DNA of 64,000 nucleotides from Pseudoscleropodium purum (GCA_963969395.1 OZ017796.1:43700243-43764242), one strand, 5' to 3'; shown: positions 23,761 to 36,966, numbered from the stretch's first letter. Notes: generated by a model not told the origin, from the sequence alone. Numbers and translations: made by a program.

Positions 23761-24570
23761 ATGATCGCCTTCAGTTCAGTTGTTCCTCTCCGCCCCCCTC
23801 ACTGACCCACTCTAGCCTGTCTGCTCCAGCCAGGGGCATAGCTGAAGCTCAGTCGCTGTTGCAGCGTCTGCAAACCAAGGCACAGGCGAGGAGATGATCC
23901 CTCCTGCACATGGCTTGAGCTTTTGCATTAGATATTTCCGAAGCTCGCAGAATGCGCCTGAAGCTCTCCGTCAAGGGCTTAAGCTTACAATAAAACGTCC
24001 TTCCTTCCTTCCTTCCTTCCTTATGAGGAAATGCTCCTGGAGCGCTCTTGTACTTGCATTTTGCATATTGGTTTGTTCCTGATTTTCAAATCGCTGTTTC
24101 TGTGAAGTTGGGTCCGCCATTGCTCAAAATGATGCATTCGCGTGGAGCTCGCTCTCGTTGTGGTACGCCTTGGGCTCTCTCTCTCTCTCCCTCTCTCTCT
24201 CCCGACAATAGCTTGTGCAAATTCGTTTCTTGTTTGGAGCTGGTGGAATATTGCAAGCAGTCATACTAGCTGCAGGTGGTAGACTGGATCATTTCTAGAG
24301 TGTTACCCTTGAAAGAGTACTCAAGGTTTCTGTTATCTGGGCGCTTGTGTTGATCTTTTCAGTTTAGAAATCATTGAAAGGATCACTTGATTTTACTATC
24401 TTGCACTCTGTGCTTGAAGAGGACTATTGGCAAAGTCAACTATTGGAGTAGCTTTCGTGAGAAGAGAGGCCATAGCTGTATCCAGTCTCGAAAGATTGAT
24501 AAATTTGTAGTGGCATTGCGCTTTTGTATTTAAGGACCTTGTTTTTGAAATAGGATAATAAGAATAACAG
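23761..24570 (+). promoter_or_regulatory. GC-rich upstream region of PADRE gene A with microsatellites
   Basis: A (TTCC) run lies at 23999-24022 and a CT-rich run at 24175-24203; CT-rich tracts are common in plant promoters and leaders. No open frame is convincing. Probably the promoter and 5' leader of the PADRE gene starting at 25407, possibly with a leader intron. Confidence 0.4.
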
Positions 24571-25290
24571 TAACTTTGTTTCTGATTCATTCTATTCCAT
24601 TGTATAAGTCTCTGAAGTTTTTCTGTATGGGCGGGGTTTGTCATACCAGCTTAGGAATATGTAGAGTTGTAATGAACGAAATTTCTTGGAACTACTGATT
24701 TAGAGTATCTCGGAAACCGTGTACGCAATTGATAGATTGATTGTGATGGGTTTCAAGCCTAGAGTACTGATGCAGTGGAGTGTAAGAATAATGCTTACAG
24801 CTCGAGGAGGAAGCTTGAGTTGTAGAACCAATAGAGGGACCACAAGAGCGGCAGTCTCTATTTTCTTTTCATTTAATTCTATTGCAAGTCTCCGAATGGG
24901 TTTTTTGCCAGCTCAGGAACATACAGAGTTATGAAACGAAGTTATTTTCTCACTACTGATAACAGAAACCTCGTACCCAATTGATAGAGACGAAGTGATT
25001 TCAGAGCCTATTGTTGTGGAGGGTTATAATGCTTACAGCTCCAGGAGGAAAGTTGTGTACTCAATACAGGGACCACAAGAACAGCAGTCTCTTGTTGCAA
25101 GTCACTAAAGTTTCACAGATGGGGTTTGCCAGGAAAGTTATGAAACGAAATATTCTTCACACTGCTGACATCAGAAACCTTAATACCTAATTTGATAGAG
25201 AGGAATTGAATTTCTAGGCTAATGTTGTGGATTGTTGTAATGCCGTACAGCTGAAGAGGAAAGGTGATTACATACACTAAAGGATGCAAG
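24571..25290 (+). repeat. Diverged tandem triplication upstream of PADRE gene A
   Basis: Three units are anchored at AAGTCTCTGAA (24606), AAGTCTCCGAA (24886) and AAGTCACTAAA (25099), spaced 280 and 213 bp. Each repeats, in order, a GAGTT-TGAA-CGAA segment, AACCGTGTACGCAATTGATA or its variants, TAATGCTTACAGCTC-AGGAGGAA and AGGGACCACAAGA-C-GCAGTCTCT (the last only in units 1 and 2). The array ends about 120 bp before the start codon. Confidence 0.85.
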
Positions 25291-25406
25291 GGCTTAAGCT
25301 TCAAAACCGTGCCATGGAAAGGGTCAAAAGAGGAGAGATAGGAGCGCCACTGACCATGACATGAATCCTTTCAGGATTACATTTTCCAAATTCTATTTTT
25401 CTGGCC

Positions 25407-26539
25407 ATGAAGGATTTGTTTTGCAAGTGCATCTGTGCATGGCAACCAGTGCAAGTGGTCCATGGCGACGGCCACATCCGGAGCTTATCTCGGCCTGTTA
25501 CAGTTGGGGAGTTGCTCAAATGCCACCCTCATCACTTTGTGTGTGAGCCCACCTCCAATGGACCTCTCTACCACAGCGGCATGTTGCCCTTCGACATGGA
25601 ATTGGAAGAAGGGCGCGTCTATCTGCTCCTCCCACTGCCCCGGCTGTTACCCCACCTCGCCAGCACGTTTCCGAACCCTCCTTGCTGCTCCTGCTTCAAC
25701 TCTCACACGGGATCCTTGCAAGGTGATTTCATGCCTAACCCTGATTGCCCAAGCTCAAAATCTTTGGCTTGTTCACAGGATAATTGCGAATTGCTTAATT
25801 GCACAAGCTCGAAATAGAAAGCCTGCTTGGGAAGCTAGGAGCTGATTGTAGTAACTTTCAAACCATTGATTTCTATTGTTCGAAATGTAGACTGCAATTT
25901 CTTCTGTTCATTGGAACATTTTGTTACCGTCCTTGAAGCTTCCGAAATAAATTATTTCAACTCCTATAGATATGGAAGCAACCAGCTCTAGCCACTCAGG
26001 TGCTGGATTGTGAGGCACCATCGCCAACCAATTCGCAATTTCCTTGTTAAAATGTCAAAGCTCTGTGCATCTTTACAAAGCTTTAATCTATACTAGTCCT
26101 AGTTTTGGACAGAAGAACCACTTGCGCACCTCCTTGCCTATTCAATGAGCATTGTGTTATGAATTCAGACCATCAGAAACCAGGCCCCACAGTTGAAGAA
26201 AATATGGCGAATCACAGGGTAAGGAGCTGGATTGTCAGGCACCATCGCCAGCTCCTAAACGTCAGGCACCGCGTGTCGAAATCCAAGCTGGTGAGGTCTC
26301 TGGTGGGCATGAGCACCCGAATGCTTCCCGAAAGACTCAGATTTCGAATTTCCTTCCATAAGCTGGAGAATGAAGAGAATGTGGATGTTTCCAAAGGGGA
26401 TTCACCAGGTGTTGCCAAATCAGTGCAGTACTGCAGCTCCAGAAACAGATGGAGACCAGGCCTGGAGTGCATTTCCGAAGTGGACTTGCTCACCGGGTTA
26501 CTCCGAGTCGACTCCGAGGTCAGTATGAATAGAGGATGA
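25407..26539 (+). CDS. PADRE (DUF4228) domain protein, gene A, two or more exons
   Basis: PADRE proteins are small plant proteins with an N-terminal domain and a disordered tail. Many are induced by pathogens or abiotic stress, and the biochemical role is unknown. Exon 1 is 25407-25722 and exon 2 is 26169-26539, joined by a GT-AG intron of 446 bp in matching phase, giving 228 residues. Residues 1-80 form the domain: QPVQVVHGDGHIRSL, then ELLKCHPHHFVCEP and VYLLLPLPRL. Exon 2 is basic (RSWIVRHHRQ) and carries the family-like NRWRPGLECISEVD (about 199-211). It resembles gene B (48646) more than gene C. The end is uncertain: GAG/GTCAGT at about 26519 could be a donor, replacing the last few residues by a further exon. 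The start ATG has a good context (GCCATGA). A triplicated repeat lies just upstream. Confidence 0.8.
25999..26029 (+). repeat. Intronic copy of a coding segment of gene A exon 2
   Basis: The intron carries TGCTGGATTGTGAGGCACCA and following CGCCA, nearly identical to the exon 2 segment at 26223-26253 that encodes the RSWIVRHHRQ region. About 28 of 31 bases agree, with the surroundings unrelated. Confidence 0.75.
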
Positions 26540-27543
26540 TCGAGAGAATGGAAGTTTGTATTAATGTTCTGCAATGGGATTTCAAAGTTCGAAAAGGTTT
26601 TTTTTAAGTTGAAGTACACAGGATTGCGCGTGCACATACGCCCGGATTTGGAAACAAATGCGAGTCTTGTGACTGAAAGCACAAACTACGGCAGCCCCTA
26701 TTGAAGGCTTGTGAATCAAAAATGGTGTTTTAAAGTTTGATCAGAGCCGCTTCAAACAGGGGCTGCATTGTACAAGTAACTGGTTTTCTTTGGCTTATAA
26801 AATTCTAGGAGCAGTGCTAACAATGGTTGGCAGTAAATACACTTTCCAACAATAGCTGGATGAAAACCAACCACGTCAAGCTTAGATGCTTGAGAGGATT
26901 TTTGTCAGAAGTGAGAGAAGGTGTCAGAATTGGAGCATCATCTTAGATACCCCAAGTTCAGTGAATTTTTTTTTCATGTTGGAGAAGTAGCCTGCTATTT
27001 CTTTAATGCTAATGTGATATTTGGGTGATGTCTACGTGAAACCTAGGTGATACGTAAGTGAATTTTGGCTATTGGTTTTAAAATACAGTAGGAATCTGGC
27101 TAATTACAAAATGTAGCCTTTGTGTTGACTTCGTAGCAAAAGTGGCCAAATTTGTGCAAAAAAACAGTTGCCCAAGTTTTCCATGAATTAGCAGATAGGC
27201 CCAAGGTCTTAGCAGCTTCTTTCAAGAATGTTTTGGGGTGTCAATGTGTCAATGTGTGCTGAAAAATTGAGTCCTTAAGTCAATTTTCCTTTCTAATTGG
27301 AGGAGTTGTGAGATTTGAGCTCAGTTATTGGATTGTACTGTGCAAAGAGACCTCTGCATGGAACTGTTTGAACGCACTTCAGCTTTCCTTGTTGTAGGAA
27401 AATTTTGTGTCTGCAATCTGTTCTATTGATTTGTTCCCTATTTCTTTGTTGTTGCATTCCTGGCTTGAAATTGGAACATTCTAGAGCAGGGTCGACAGCC
27501 CACCCTTTTCATCGTAGTACAGTAAGGTTGGTAGAATAGACAC
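26540..27543. other. Downstream of PADRE gene A
   Basis: No further gene is recognised. The first few hundred bases may be 3' untranslated or a last exon. A minus-strand frame (26212-26682) is the shadow of exon 2. Confidence 0.35.
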
Positions 27544-27545
27544 TA

Positions 27546-27871
27546 AGGTAGGAGGTCCATAAACTGACCATTTAAGAGCTGGAACTGATTTTGGGGAGGT
27601 GAAACTTCTTCAAATATTTTTCAGTAAATTTTCCTTGAAAGACAAGTAAAATTGGCATCTAACCTAAGTTGTTTCATATTTTTTGGAGCTTTGTGGAATT
27701 AGTTACAAAATTTTGAAGCCGAAGTGGCATAAGGCTCTAATAGTGTCCACCTCCTAAAATGTACACTGTTAGTACATGGCTAAAGGCTACAAAAAAGCAA
27801 AATGTACATGCAGTGTATATTTAAGGAGGTGGACGTTTTTTGAGCCTATGTGCTTTTAGAACCTCCTACCT
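27546..27871 (+). mobile_element. MITE family M1, full copy (326 bp)
   Basis: The left end is TA then AGGTAGGAGGTCCATAAA. The right end, read inwards, is AGGTAGGAGGTTCTAAAA, giving a good terminal inverted repeat. The right target TA has become CA. The inside has AATTGGCATCTAACCTAAGT and a quasi-palindrome CACCTCCTAAAATGTACACT with GTGTATATTTAAGGAGGTGG. It has no coding frame. It serves as the reference for the family. Confidence 0.85.
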
Positions 27872-30800
27872 CAAGATTTGTCTATATTAGTTGCAAATAT
27901 TTTGAACATAAAGACAAGGGATTATTTGCTTTCCATGAATCAAGGCTCCTTTCACTGTAGAACATCTTGAATGCAAGCAAGTCCATGTATTGTGGGCTAT
28001 ATAATATGAATATATTTTTATTACATTGTTGTTGTTTAAAGACCTTATTGCTTCTCCATTTAGGAATGTTATGGTTGAGAACCAATGTTTTTATTCAACC
28101 AATAGCTAAATTTTACTTACTTATTCTACTTATTTATGTTATGGTTTTGGATTGATGTTTCCATGTATTCAAGATGTAACAGGATTTGTGTCAATGAATG
28201 AAGATGTTTATGAATATTGATTCCTCCTTGAATTAGTAGTTGACCCTCTAGTTATTTAGATCTTTTTTTGAAGAATGTTGTTTGATTCCTATCATAAGTA
28301 ATATAAAAGACTCACTTTGAAAATGGAGATGGTATTGAGGGCTTTATCCATAGTAAGTGGGAATATCTTAATTTTTGATTGACAAAAAATAACCATTGCT
28401 ATGATGGAGGGTTGACATTGGAGACATAAATAGTAGTCATTTTGATCCCTTGATCTTAGTGAGGCTATTTCATCCCTTGCAAGATTAAAATATTTCCTTT
28501 TGGAATGAATTTATCCCCAAAAAATGTTGTATTCTATTGGGGATTACTTTGATGTATTTCTAGCCAATTAAATGGAAAGCATTAGAAGAGTTTTGGGGGG
28601 GTCCAAAAGCCTGTTTTGGGCCTATTCCTCCACAATTGTTCCTCGCACTGAGGAGAACGGCTCGTTGTCAGAATTTTTTTTCATAAATTAAAAAAAAAAT
28701 TATAAAAAAAATTAGTCTCCAAATGCAAAAAAAAATTATAAAAAAAATTGGTCAATGAAGTGATAGGGTCTTGGCCATGTCAAATTGTTGCACCAAACTT
28801 GTTTCCTGTGTTCGCAGGTTGTGATAACTTGCAGGCATCTAGAGGCCCCAAAAATCTTCTAATGATAAGAAGTTCTTTCCAATACAATCTTGATATGTCT
28901 AGTGCAACAAGCACATCAAGTTTTGACCTTGTTAATAAGACCATTTCATCTAGATTCTTGCTTAAAATATAAAGGCTTTGGAAACATGAAGCTAGTTTTG
29001 AGTATTCAAATTTTTTTATAATTTGGTCATTTGGTATCAAAAAATATGTTCTAAAATAATTTCAAACCCTTTTTCAATTGCCAAAAAATTCAAATCTCAC
29101 TTTTTATTTATTTATAGAAACCATATTCAAATACTCATTTCGACGATTTAAAAGTGCATTAATTACCTTAATTCATAATGTATACTTCTTTGCGACATAC
29201 TGTAAAATGCATCAATGAAATATTTCAATACACATGACCCTGACTTGTCAAACCTCAAATTTGTCAAGCTGAGGAGATGCTTTGTGTTAAGAAATAAACC
29301 AATCTTTGAGCATTGGGAAGCCTCTTGTAGGGAGGTCATTTAACACATGAATCTTTTTCAATAAATTTGGCTTCATAAAAACATAATACTAAAAAAACCA
29401 AGTTTGTGAGTTTCGAGGCAAAAATTATTACTCTCATTAAACTTTAAAGGATATTTGAGGTTTTAGGAGGGTTGTCCAAACTTGAATTTTATAATCCTTC
29501 TTAAATGAGCATTATGTAGCTTGTTCAAATGACCCAATCAATGATGAACTTCCACCCTCTTCAAAGGCCATCGACAACCTCAAAGCCACTATTCAAAATT
29601 TTATTAAACTTTCCAATGCAAAAACTATGATTTCAAATTATGATTCAAAATCCCGAGACTTAAATTGATAAATGTATCTTATTAAAACAAAGAAAATGAT
29701 ACCAAAGAAATTCATATGTAGTTGAGTATTGGAGGAATTTTCCTAAAGAATAGAACATTTAATATAATGTCCTTTGATTAATCAAAAAGTACAAATCTAA
29801 ATATTCTTAAACTTCTAAATGAAATGAAATATCTATGACATAATACAATGACCTTCACACTTGAGACTACATTCACAAAATTCCGTTCAGATGAGCTAGT
29901 TTGAAAGTGAATTTAACTTATACTAAACGTCTAGGGAATCCTATATCTGAATTCAATAAGCCTTTTTTTGTGTGTATATTCAACATACAAAGTGCATGAA
30001 TTGATGTATTGGCAAAAATTTGACTTTAATTTGAGCTAGATCTAATGACACATGGCACTCCCAATTTGAAAAATTATTGCACTTCCTATATGTCTCAAAA
30101 TCTACAAAAGGATCATGTCTTTTACATGTATAGTGTTGTATTTGGGCATGGTTAGATTGAAATGATGAAATGGCATTCAAATAAAAGATGATATTTGTTG
30201 ATTATTAATCCAATATTCCAATTGGGTATATTTTGTCATATTCTCATGCATAAATTATAGTCTAAAAGTCAAATAGGATATTGTAGATATGGTTTCCAAT
30301 AGACCTTTAACCTCAAAAACACCCAAATGCACCATATTTGGTGTCAACTAAACTTTGAAGTTTAATAAAATCTTACAAAAGTAATATTTTTAGTATTTTT
30401 TTAGTTGAATACCATTTAAATTCTATTCTGAGCATTAAAAATTCTTCTTTTATTTGCAAGGCAATCCCTTGCAAATCTTGATTTTTTAGTGTGGAGGACT
30501 TTGGGGGTTGAGCCTCAAATGCACCGGATCTTAGGGGAAAAATCACATTGAAAATTCATTAAGAAAATTGTAGAGTAGATTTTGAGAAGCCAAAAATTGA
30601 TATTGCCTCTATATTTCTAAAAAGCCCCATGTTTCCTTTGTAAAACACAAAGATAACAAGGGTCTTTTCTAGAAACAAAGGGAATGGTGGCTATGCATGT
30701 TATATCCTTTAACCTCATATATTTTTCATGACCTCAATTTTAGACTTGCCAATAAGAAGATAAATCATGAAAGACTTCAAATAACTTTCATAGTTCTAAC

Positions 30801-31360
30801 ACCCTCTCTGTCAAACATTACAATCTTTCAATTCTTAAAATGATATTGTCAAATTTTCTTTTCCTATGTGACCAATAATATATGGCTGGTTTGAATTCTT
30901 ACAATTGCAATTTCTAAAGAATTGATAAAACTTATCAAAACTTGATTTTTTTGTTTAGTTTTTAGTGAACTACAAAAAGCTCATAAAAGACCTTAATATA
31001 CAAGGTTAATAATGTAAGGGAATATATCAATACCTCAAGTTAGGCACTTTATTTTGTTTTGTTTGTTACATTGAGATCTTTGTGACCATTCATCTTCTGG
31101 TCGAGTTCTTGGTACCATTGGAAAGCCTTTGGCAAGGAGGGGTGCATGCGCTTTGTTTGGTGACCTTTGGACCTATGGCGTGAAAGTTATTGAAATCCGA
31201 AGTTTAAATGAATTTTAAAAAATTAGAAAATTAATTTTAATTTAATTTTGACAGTGGCAACAACATGGGGCACACTAGTGATCATGAAATAGTACATATA
31301 ACAAACCGCGGTCCATAGGTGAACTTAAATATGATAATGTAGTTCAATACAATAGTATAA
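27872..31360. other. AT-rich intergenic DNA, no gene recognised
   Basis: There are homopolymer-rich stretches at 28670-28750 and several open frames of 60-86 codons without family resemblance. Two overlapping frames at 28748-29040 on opposite strands are not convincing either. Confidence 0.35.
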
Positions 31361-31362
31361 TA

Positions 31363-31634
31363 AGGTGGGTATTCCTAAAACTGCCACTTTTTGCTATTGA
31401 GCCTATTTTCTATTCTTCAACTTGCCAAAGTTTCATATGTTCTTGTTGGCAAGTGAAAGGAGGTTCCAACACACCAGAGAACGTGGCATTTCGATACTAT
31501 ATGCAAAAGTTCTTGAGGAACAAAGTTTGGTTCTAAAAGCATTTCTTCCACATAGGTACAAAACTAACTTTGGAGATGTACACACAGTGTAGACGGCGGT
31601 TTAAGGTCAGTGGCACATTTGGGTGTACCTACTT
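31363..31634 (+). mobile_element. MITE family M2, full copy (272 bp)
   Basis: The element is flanked by TA on both sides. Its ends are AGGTGGGTATTCCTAAAACT and, read inwards from the right, AAGTAGGTACACCCAAATG. Internal marks are TTGGCAAGTGAAAGGAGGTT and TAGACGGCGGTTTAAGGTCA. A reversed copy of exactly the same length lies at 38415-38686. Non-coding. Confidence 0.85.
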
Positions 31635-31636
31635 TA

Positions 31637-33449
31637 GTACAGAACACAGATAATTATACAAAACACTGCAAAATACCAAGTACAAACATGTGCGAATGTG
31701 AGCCAAATAAATAGTAAACTCCCATTTCCGACCACCCGCTGCTCAAGTGCTGCGGAGAGAATCCTAAGAAGGCGTTACAGAACCTGTGATTCAGTGAAGG
31801 TCAAAAGATTAAGGAAGTTAGGCTGACCAAGTCTCCAGGATTGATGAGATCACCTTCAATTCTTCAACTGCAAATCCTGCAAAAAATTCTACGAGGATTC
31901 CTTCGGGTACCAGCAATGTAAAGAATATGGAACACAGTACAGCATCACACAGTACAGCATATGTTTCAATGTTAGTATTGAAAGTGGAAATTGAAAAACA
32001 AGTTGCTCGTCTACAACAGGCTCTTTTTGTTGCACGAATCCTCTTTTTTTAAGCTAGAAACTACGCAAACTTTCTCACAATCAATTAGCTTTTGATGATG
32101 CCAAGTTTCCTCGCTTCTGGCGCAAATGCTAATTAATTATATGTCAAATTGAAGTTTGCTGATTGCCAGAATAGCCCTTTGTGCTTAGTCTTCTTCTTTC
32201 CAAAAATATAAAGGAATGTGCACTTAGAATTGCCTCCTGAAATGCTTAGATTGTATTCATTTGAGGTGGCGATATTGGGTGCACACAACTTAACTATCCA
32301 AGTAGAGCTGCATTGAAGTCAAAAGTGTTCACTGAGGAAATCCTGCATAACAAAGTTCTGCAGATTTTAGAAACTTAGATTGAGCTATGGCTACAGTCAA
32401 TAGAGCAACTCAACTCGGTTGCGGCAAGAGTAAGCAAATATTGGGAAATTCTCAAGCTCCAAGCTTGCCACAACGTTTGAGGAGTTTCTGAACCTCACTA
32501 GCAAATCTAGTAATCATCCTTCATTTATGATACTAAATCTAGCATGGGAATTGAAGGATGATTATTGGTTTCAAAACCCTCTTAGTTTGATTATTGCCTC
32601 TAGTTATACTCAAATTCGAAAATTTCTTAAAATTTAGATCAACTTTTATTTTCTAGTTTCAAACTTTTATGTATTAGTTCTTTTTCCAATTTCATCAGTA
32701 CACTAACAGGTGGTGTTCCGTAATCGATGGTTGGGGTGCGAGTACTCTTTGCAATCAGACGCTCTACGTCATTTGGCACACGACAAGCCCTTAGACGCAC
32801 GTAGAAAGTGCACACGTTGAAAGGATTACCTCCTCTCAACTGGGTTTTGGAACTTGTTGATTGACGTGGACTCAAAGCTCAGCAAGAACAGACTGGTTCT
32901 AAGGCATTTGCACCGAGAATTGCCACTTCAAATGAATATACTCTGTACATTTCGAGTGGCATTTCCGGGATCACATACCTTCAGGTTCTTCAATTACAGT
33001 GCTCTATCATTGTATATCAACAAATTGTCGCCCTGAGCGTGCTAGATTTGGAGAGAAAATACAAATTAGTGTACCAAGGGCAGATTCGTGGATCGTGGAA
33101 AGTGATACGAACATTATCAAGCAAGCTCAGCTCGGAAGAGTAGCCGGCTATCATGGGATTCTCTTACGCTCAGCCTAGGTCTGCGTGATGAAGTACATGC
33201 ATTCCGAGGACTTTGAAGTAAGAGATTCTCTGCCCTTCTCCATGGAACAAAGAAACAACAAAACCGCTCCCAGCTATTTGCCAAACGGAATCGATTCTAC
33301 ATAAGCAACTGGAAATGAGATAGAGGAGGCAATACGATTGCAGCACAGGGTGTAACCACATACCGATTAGGCTACAGGTTTGCAAGAGGACCAAGAACAT
33401 GGAAGAAGATCGCCAGTTTCAATTTAACACTTCCTACTTAGAAGACCCT
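31637..33449. other. Intergenic DNA, no gene recognised
   Basis: The composition is somewhat more mixed than the AT-rich blocks. A 78-codon minus-strand frame (32639-32875) has no known family. The last part (33000-33449) may belong to the decayed LINE that follows, but no domain is readable there. Confidence 0.35.
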
Positions 33450-34604
33450 ATAATGCTCGAGAAGCTTAAATCCATGCGCGGTCATCAATCCTGAGACCAA
33501 GACTAGAAAGCAGAGAACGGTCTCTGTAGACAGCATCAACCCTCGATAGGAAGGATGAGAGGCTTTGTTAAACTTTGGGATGAGCTGGGAAGTGATATTT
33601 ACGAAGTCCTTCAAGAGTCTCTCTCCTCAGGTACCCGGTCTATGCCGCCAATTGAACACTGGTCTTCTTTGCTTGCTTCCAAAGGGAGGATGTAAAACGC
33701 AATTAAAGATCTGGAGACCGATTACACTACTTGGAAAGGTGTATAAAATTGTCGCCAAGACGTACTCTAGCAAGAAGGATCCAACCTATGCTATCCAACA
33801 GCATCCGCCCAAATTAGAGCGGATTGTTAAAAGGAAGGAGCACTCTTTAACAATGTCTTTCGTAGCATTTGAGACAATGGAGTGCGCGGTGGAATCCGAA
33901 CAACCCGCATTAGTGGCATCAATGGCACAAAGAACGAGCATTTCAAATTTACACGATCCGTTCGCCAAGGCTGTCCGAAGGCCCCTGTTCTCTACCTGTT
34001 TAACGCAGATTGCCTGGGATATCTATTGGAAAGCAATGACACTGTTGAAGTCTCTTCCTTCCAGACTCAGAACTTACGGTGACGGATCAGGAGTTTGTGG
34101 ACAACACGAATTTTTATCTTGCAGGGAATTTTGCCAACTTGAAGAAAGTGGAAGAGGTTCTCTCTACTTCTGTGACTGCAGCCCTAATACTCGAAACGAC
34201 AACCTCGATCGATCCAACTCAACGCAACTGGGAATTCAGCAAACCTGCTGAGCTTCAAGCATTTCTCCGTCAAATTAACTCGGTAGGGTTGCCCAAAGCC
34301 AGTAGGTGCAGTGTCATGGGGTTCAATTCCCATCGAGATGTAAGAGTTGTTCAGGCGACACCCGGGAATCGAAACGCTGGAGCATGGCCTTCGAGGCTAC
34401 CTGCAATCCAAGAAGGTTTGTCGATTCTTTGTCTATCATGTGAGAAATCAACTGGAACTCCCGAGGTCCGCATCTTTCGTGGAGATCGAGAAACCCTCAA
34501 TTGGCATTCCTCCTGGAAACCGTGTGAACGTCGACACTTACTTTCCATGCACACACAAAACATGTTCTTTGCTACCTCGGAACCGGATGAGTTGAGTTGA
34601 GTTG
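33450..34604 (+). pseudogene. Decayed L1-like LINE reverse transcriptase fragment
   Basis: Pieces of a plant LINE reverse transcriptase are readable in order but in different frames. These are FVKLWDELGSDIYEVLQ (about 33552-33602), NTGLLCLLPKGG with WRPITLLGKVYKI (33655-33753), SVRQGCPKAP (33957-33986), and EFVDNTNFYLAGNFANLKK (34091-34147). The last corresponds to the catalytic F-ADD block, here FVDN, so a catalytic aspartate is lost. At least three frameshifts separate the pieces. A short (GAGTT) array at 34588-34604 may be the simple-repeat tail of the element. Endonuclease and RNase H regions were not found. It is dead. Confidence 0.85.
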
Positions 34605-36964
34605 TAAATTCCCTTTTTTTTTTCTTCTATCTCAACATCCGTTTCAAAGGGAAAAATAATTAAAAGAGACATTGTGTGTATCAAATTATTGCTTGAGCTT
34701 CAAATTCTTCCTGCAGACTGACTGACTCGCTGGGGTGCTTTGTATTAGTGATTTTTACCTGCAATTGAAATTGATTTCGTATGTGTCATAAGAAGAAAAG
34801 AAATCTTCCTGCAATGGCTTGATTTAAAATAGAGTTGCATTCAAACCTGAGTTAATAACAGAACTTCATTTCCATTTAGTACCATGATCTTATAACCCAT
34901 GCTGTTAATAAAAGAATTGTTGTTTTCAAAGCTTATTACAGTAGGACAGGTAGTAATAGCACAACAGCAAAATTTTATTGCTGCATTAAGCTTATAAGAG
35001 TTCTTAATGTCCAGAATTGAGGTTGTTTATGAAGTTCAATCTTCGGCATTCACTCTTCCAAAGTCAGCTAATAACAAATCGAGTGATTGAACTTTGCTTG
35101 AACTCTTGAAGTTCATCATCCCTCCAAAACTCTGAGTGAACTTTCAAGTCATGGGAGTTGATTATTACAACACGAAATTTTACTTAAAAGCTTTCTGAGT
35201 TCATCTTCAGATTAATAACTACTGAAATGTTTAAACTATCCTTCAAAGTTCTAATTGCAACAAGAGTGAGAACAAATTGTTGGCTTTGGTCTCATAGGGT
35301 AGCCAACCCATTTCCAACCACTTAAGCAATTACGCATATTTGGAGTGCAAGGTTTTTTGAATTTTGTAATTTTTCTCATGTACAGAAATAGAGTTTGGAA
35401 GGATTTTGTATTTTTCCTGAATTTTATTACAGAAAACGTAATTACTATAAATTTTTAATGGAAGATTCTCTTTGACCTATAATGGTGATATAGACCTTTC
35501 TATTTCTGACTATAGGCCAATTGCAAAATCAACCAAAGACTAGTTGCAATATTGTAAATCTTGCAGCCAATAGTAATGCGCCATAACTGCGTTGGAAATT
35601 ATACAATAATTAAACACTACTCATCACTTGCTAATCAAAAAGAAAATAGTCTACATTACAAGAACATGGAATGATAAAAAATGAATTGGCTACTATATAA
35701 AATTAAAATATGTAGCATGCAAGACCATCATGGACAAGTGAATGTGAATTTTGAGTCTTTCTAATAATTACTGAAACTGTCAAACTGTTTTGTAAGACTT
35801 ACCCTTCTCATACAAAATTCTAAAGATGAACATTTGCAATTTCATCTCACATAGAAGGATTGGTTGTCATCCATTGAACATTTAGTATTTACAACAACGT
35901 TATAGGATTAATGAAAATATAATATGTCTAAAATGAACCATACTACCACAACTAAGGTATATGCACCTCCAATTCTCACTAATTATAACTAAACACATTG
36001 CTATTGTTCAACATTAATTTTTTCATAGGATCTCATTGGCAACTAAAAGGCTATGCCAATGCACTTTGGCTAGTATTATTTGGACATTATATGAAGAATT
36101 TATAAATTTTCAAAATATTGTCTTTAGGTGTTAGTAGCAAAAACCAACACTAAGCTCTCATAAACTCTCATATTTTGATTGTGTACAGTACATCTTGTGT
36201 AATCAATATCTAAATTTTTCTACATATTTTTTTGTCCAATTATTTTTCCATTTATCCCAAATAATTTTTTAATTTAAAAAAAATAAAACTTCCTCTATAT
36301 AACCAATTCACGATATTGATGTAAATAACACAACTATCTAAAGACATAAACAAAAATGTGCAAAATTTCATCAAATAATTTGGAGGGCCAAATAATGTTA
36401 CTAGTGCTTACCATGAAAGTTGGTTACCACATCATATTTCTACCTTATTTCTTACAAGAACTCAATTGCGTAAGGAAATTCACATATTACCCAATTTAAA
36501 CTCGTATAAAATTTGTAAGAAATCAATGGGTTTCGACTATAAGTATTTGAGTTTCTTTGTAATTACAGAGTCAAACTTCTCAAATTCTCCTGAGATGGAG
36601 GCTCTGATCCCATTGAGAATCTCAAACTGGAGCAGGACTTCTCTTTCTTTTTTTTTTCTTTTTTTTTCTTTTTTTTCCTTTTCTTTTTGATGCAGGACTT
36701 CTCTTTCAAAGCACAGCTGATCATTGTTTGCACACATAACTTACGTTGACACTGATTGTTGTGAGCAAATTCATTTATGTCCGTGAGGACATGGAAGTCA
36801 TGGCTCATGATGCCAAAGACTGAGGTCAACTTTAATTTCTCCAATTGCAAATTCCACATGCTTTAACTTCATGTAAATGGCTTTGTCATTGGGAGTAGAG
36901 CCTTAAAAAAAGCCTCACAAAATATACATGATGAATTTACAGTATCAAGTTCAAATCAAATATA
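34605..36964. other. AT-rich intergenic DNA
   Basis: No gene is seen. A T-rich low-complexity tract at 36645-36690 gives meaningless Lys- or Phe-rich frames. Confidence 0.35.
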
Positions 36965-36966
36965 TA

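Noticed and set aside
25435..25845. 136-codon frame overlapping PADRE exon 1
   Set aside because: The frame starting at 25407 matches the PADRE family; this one is the +1 shadow.
36537..36859. Lys-rich minus-strand frames
   Set aside because: They are translations of a T-rich low-complexity tract.
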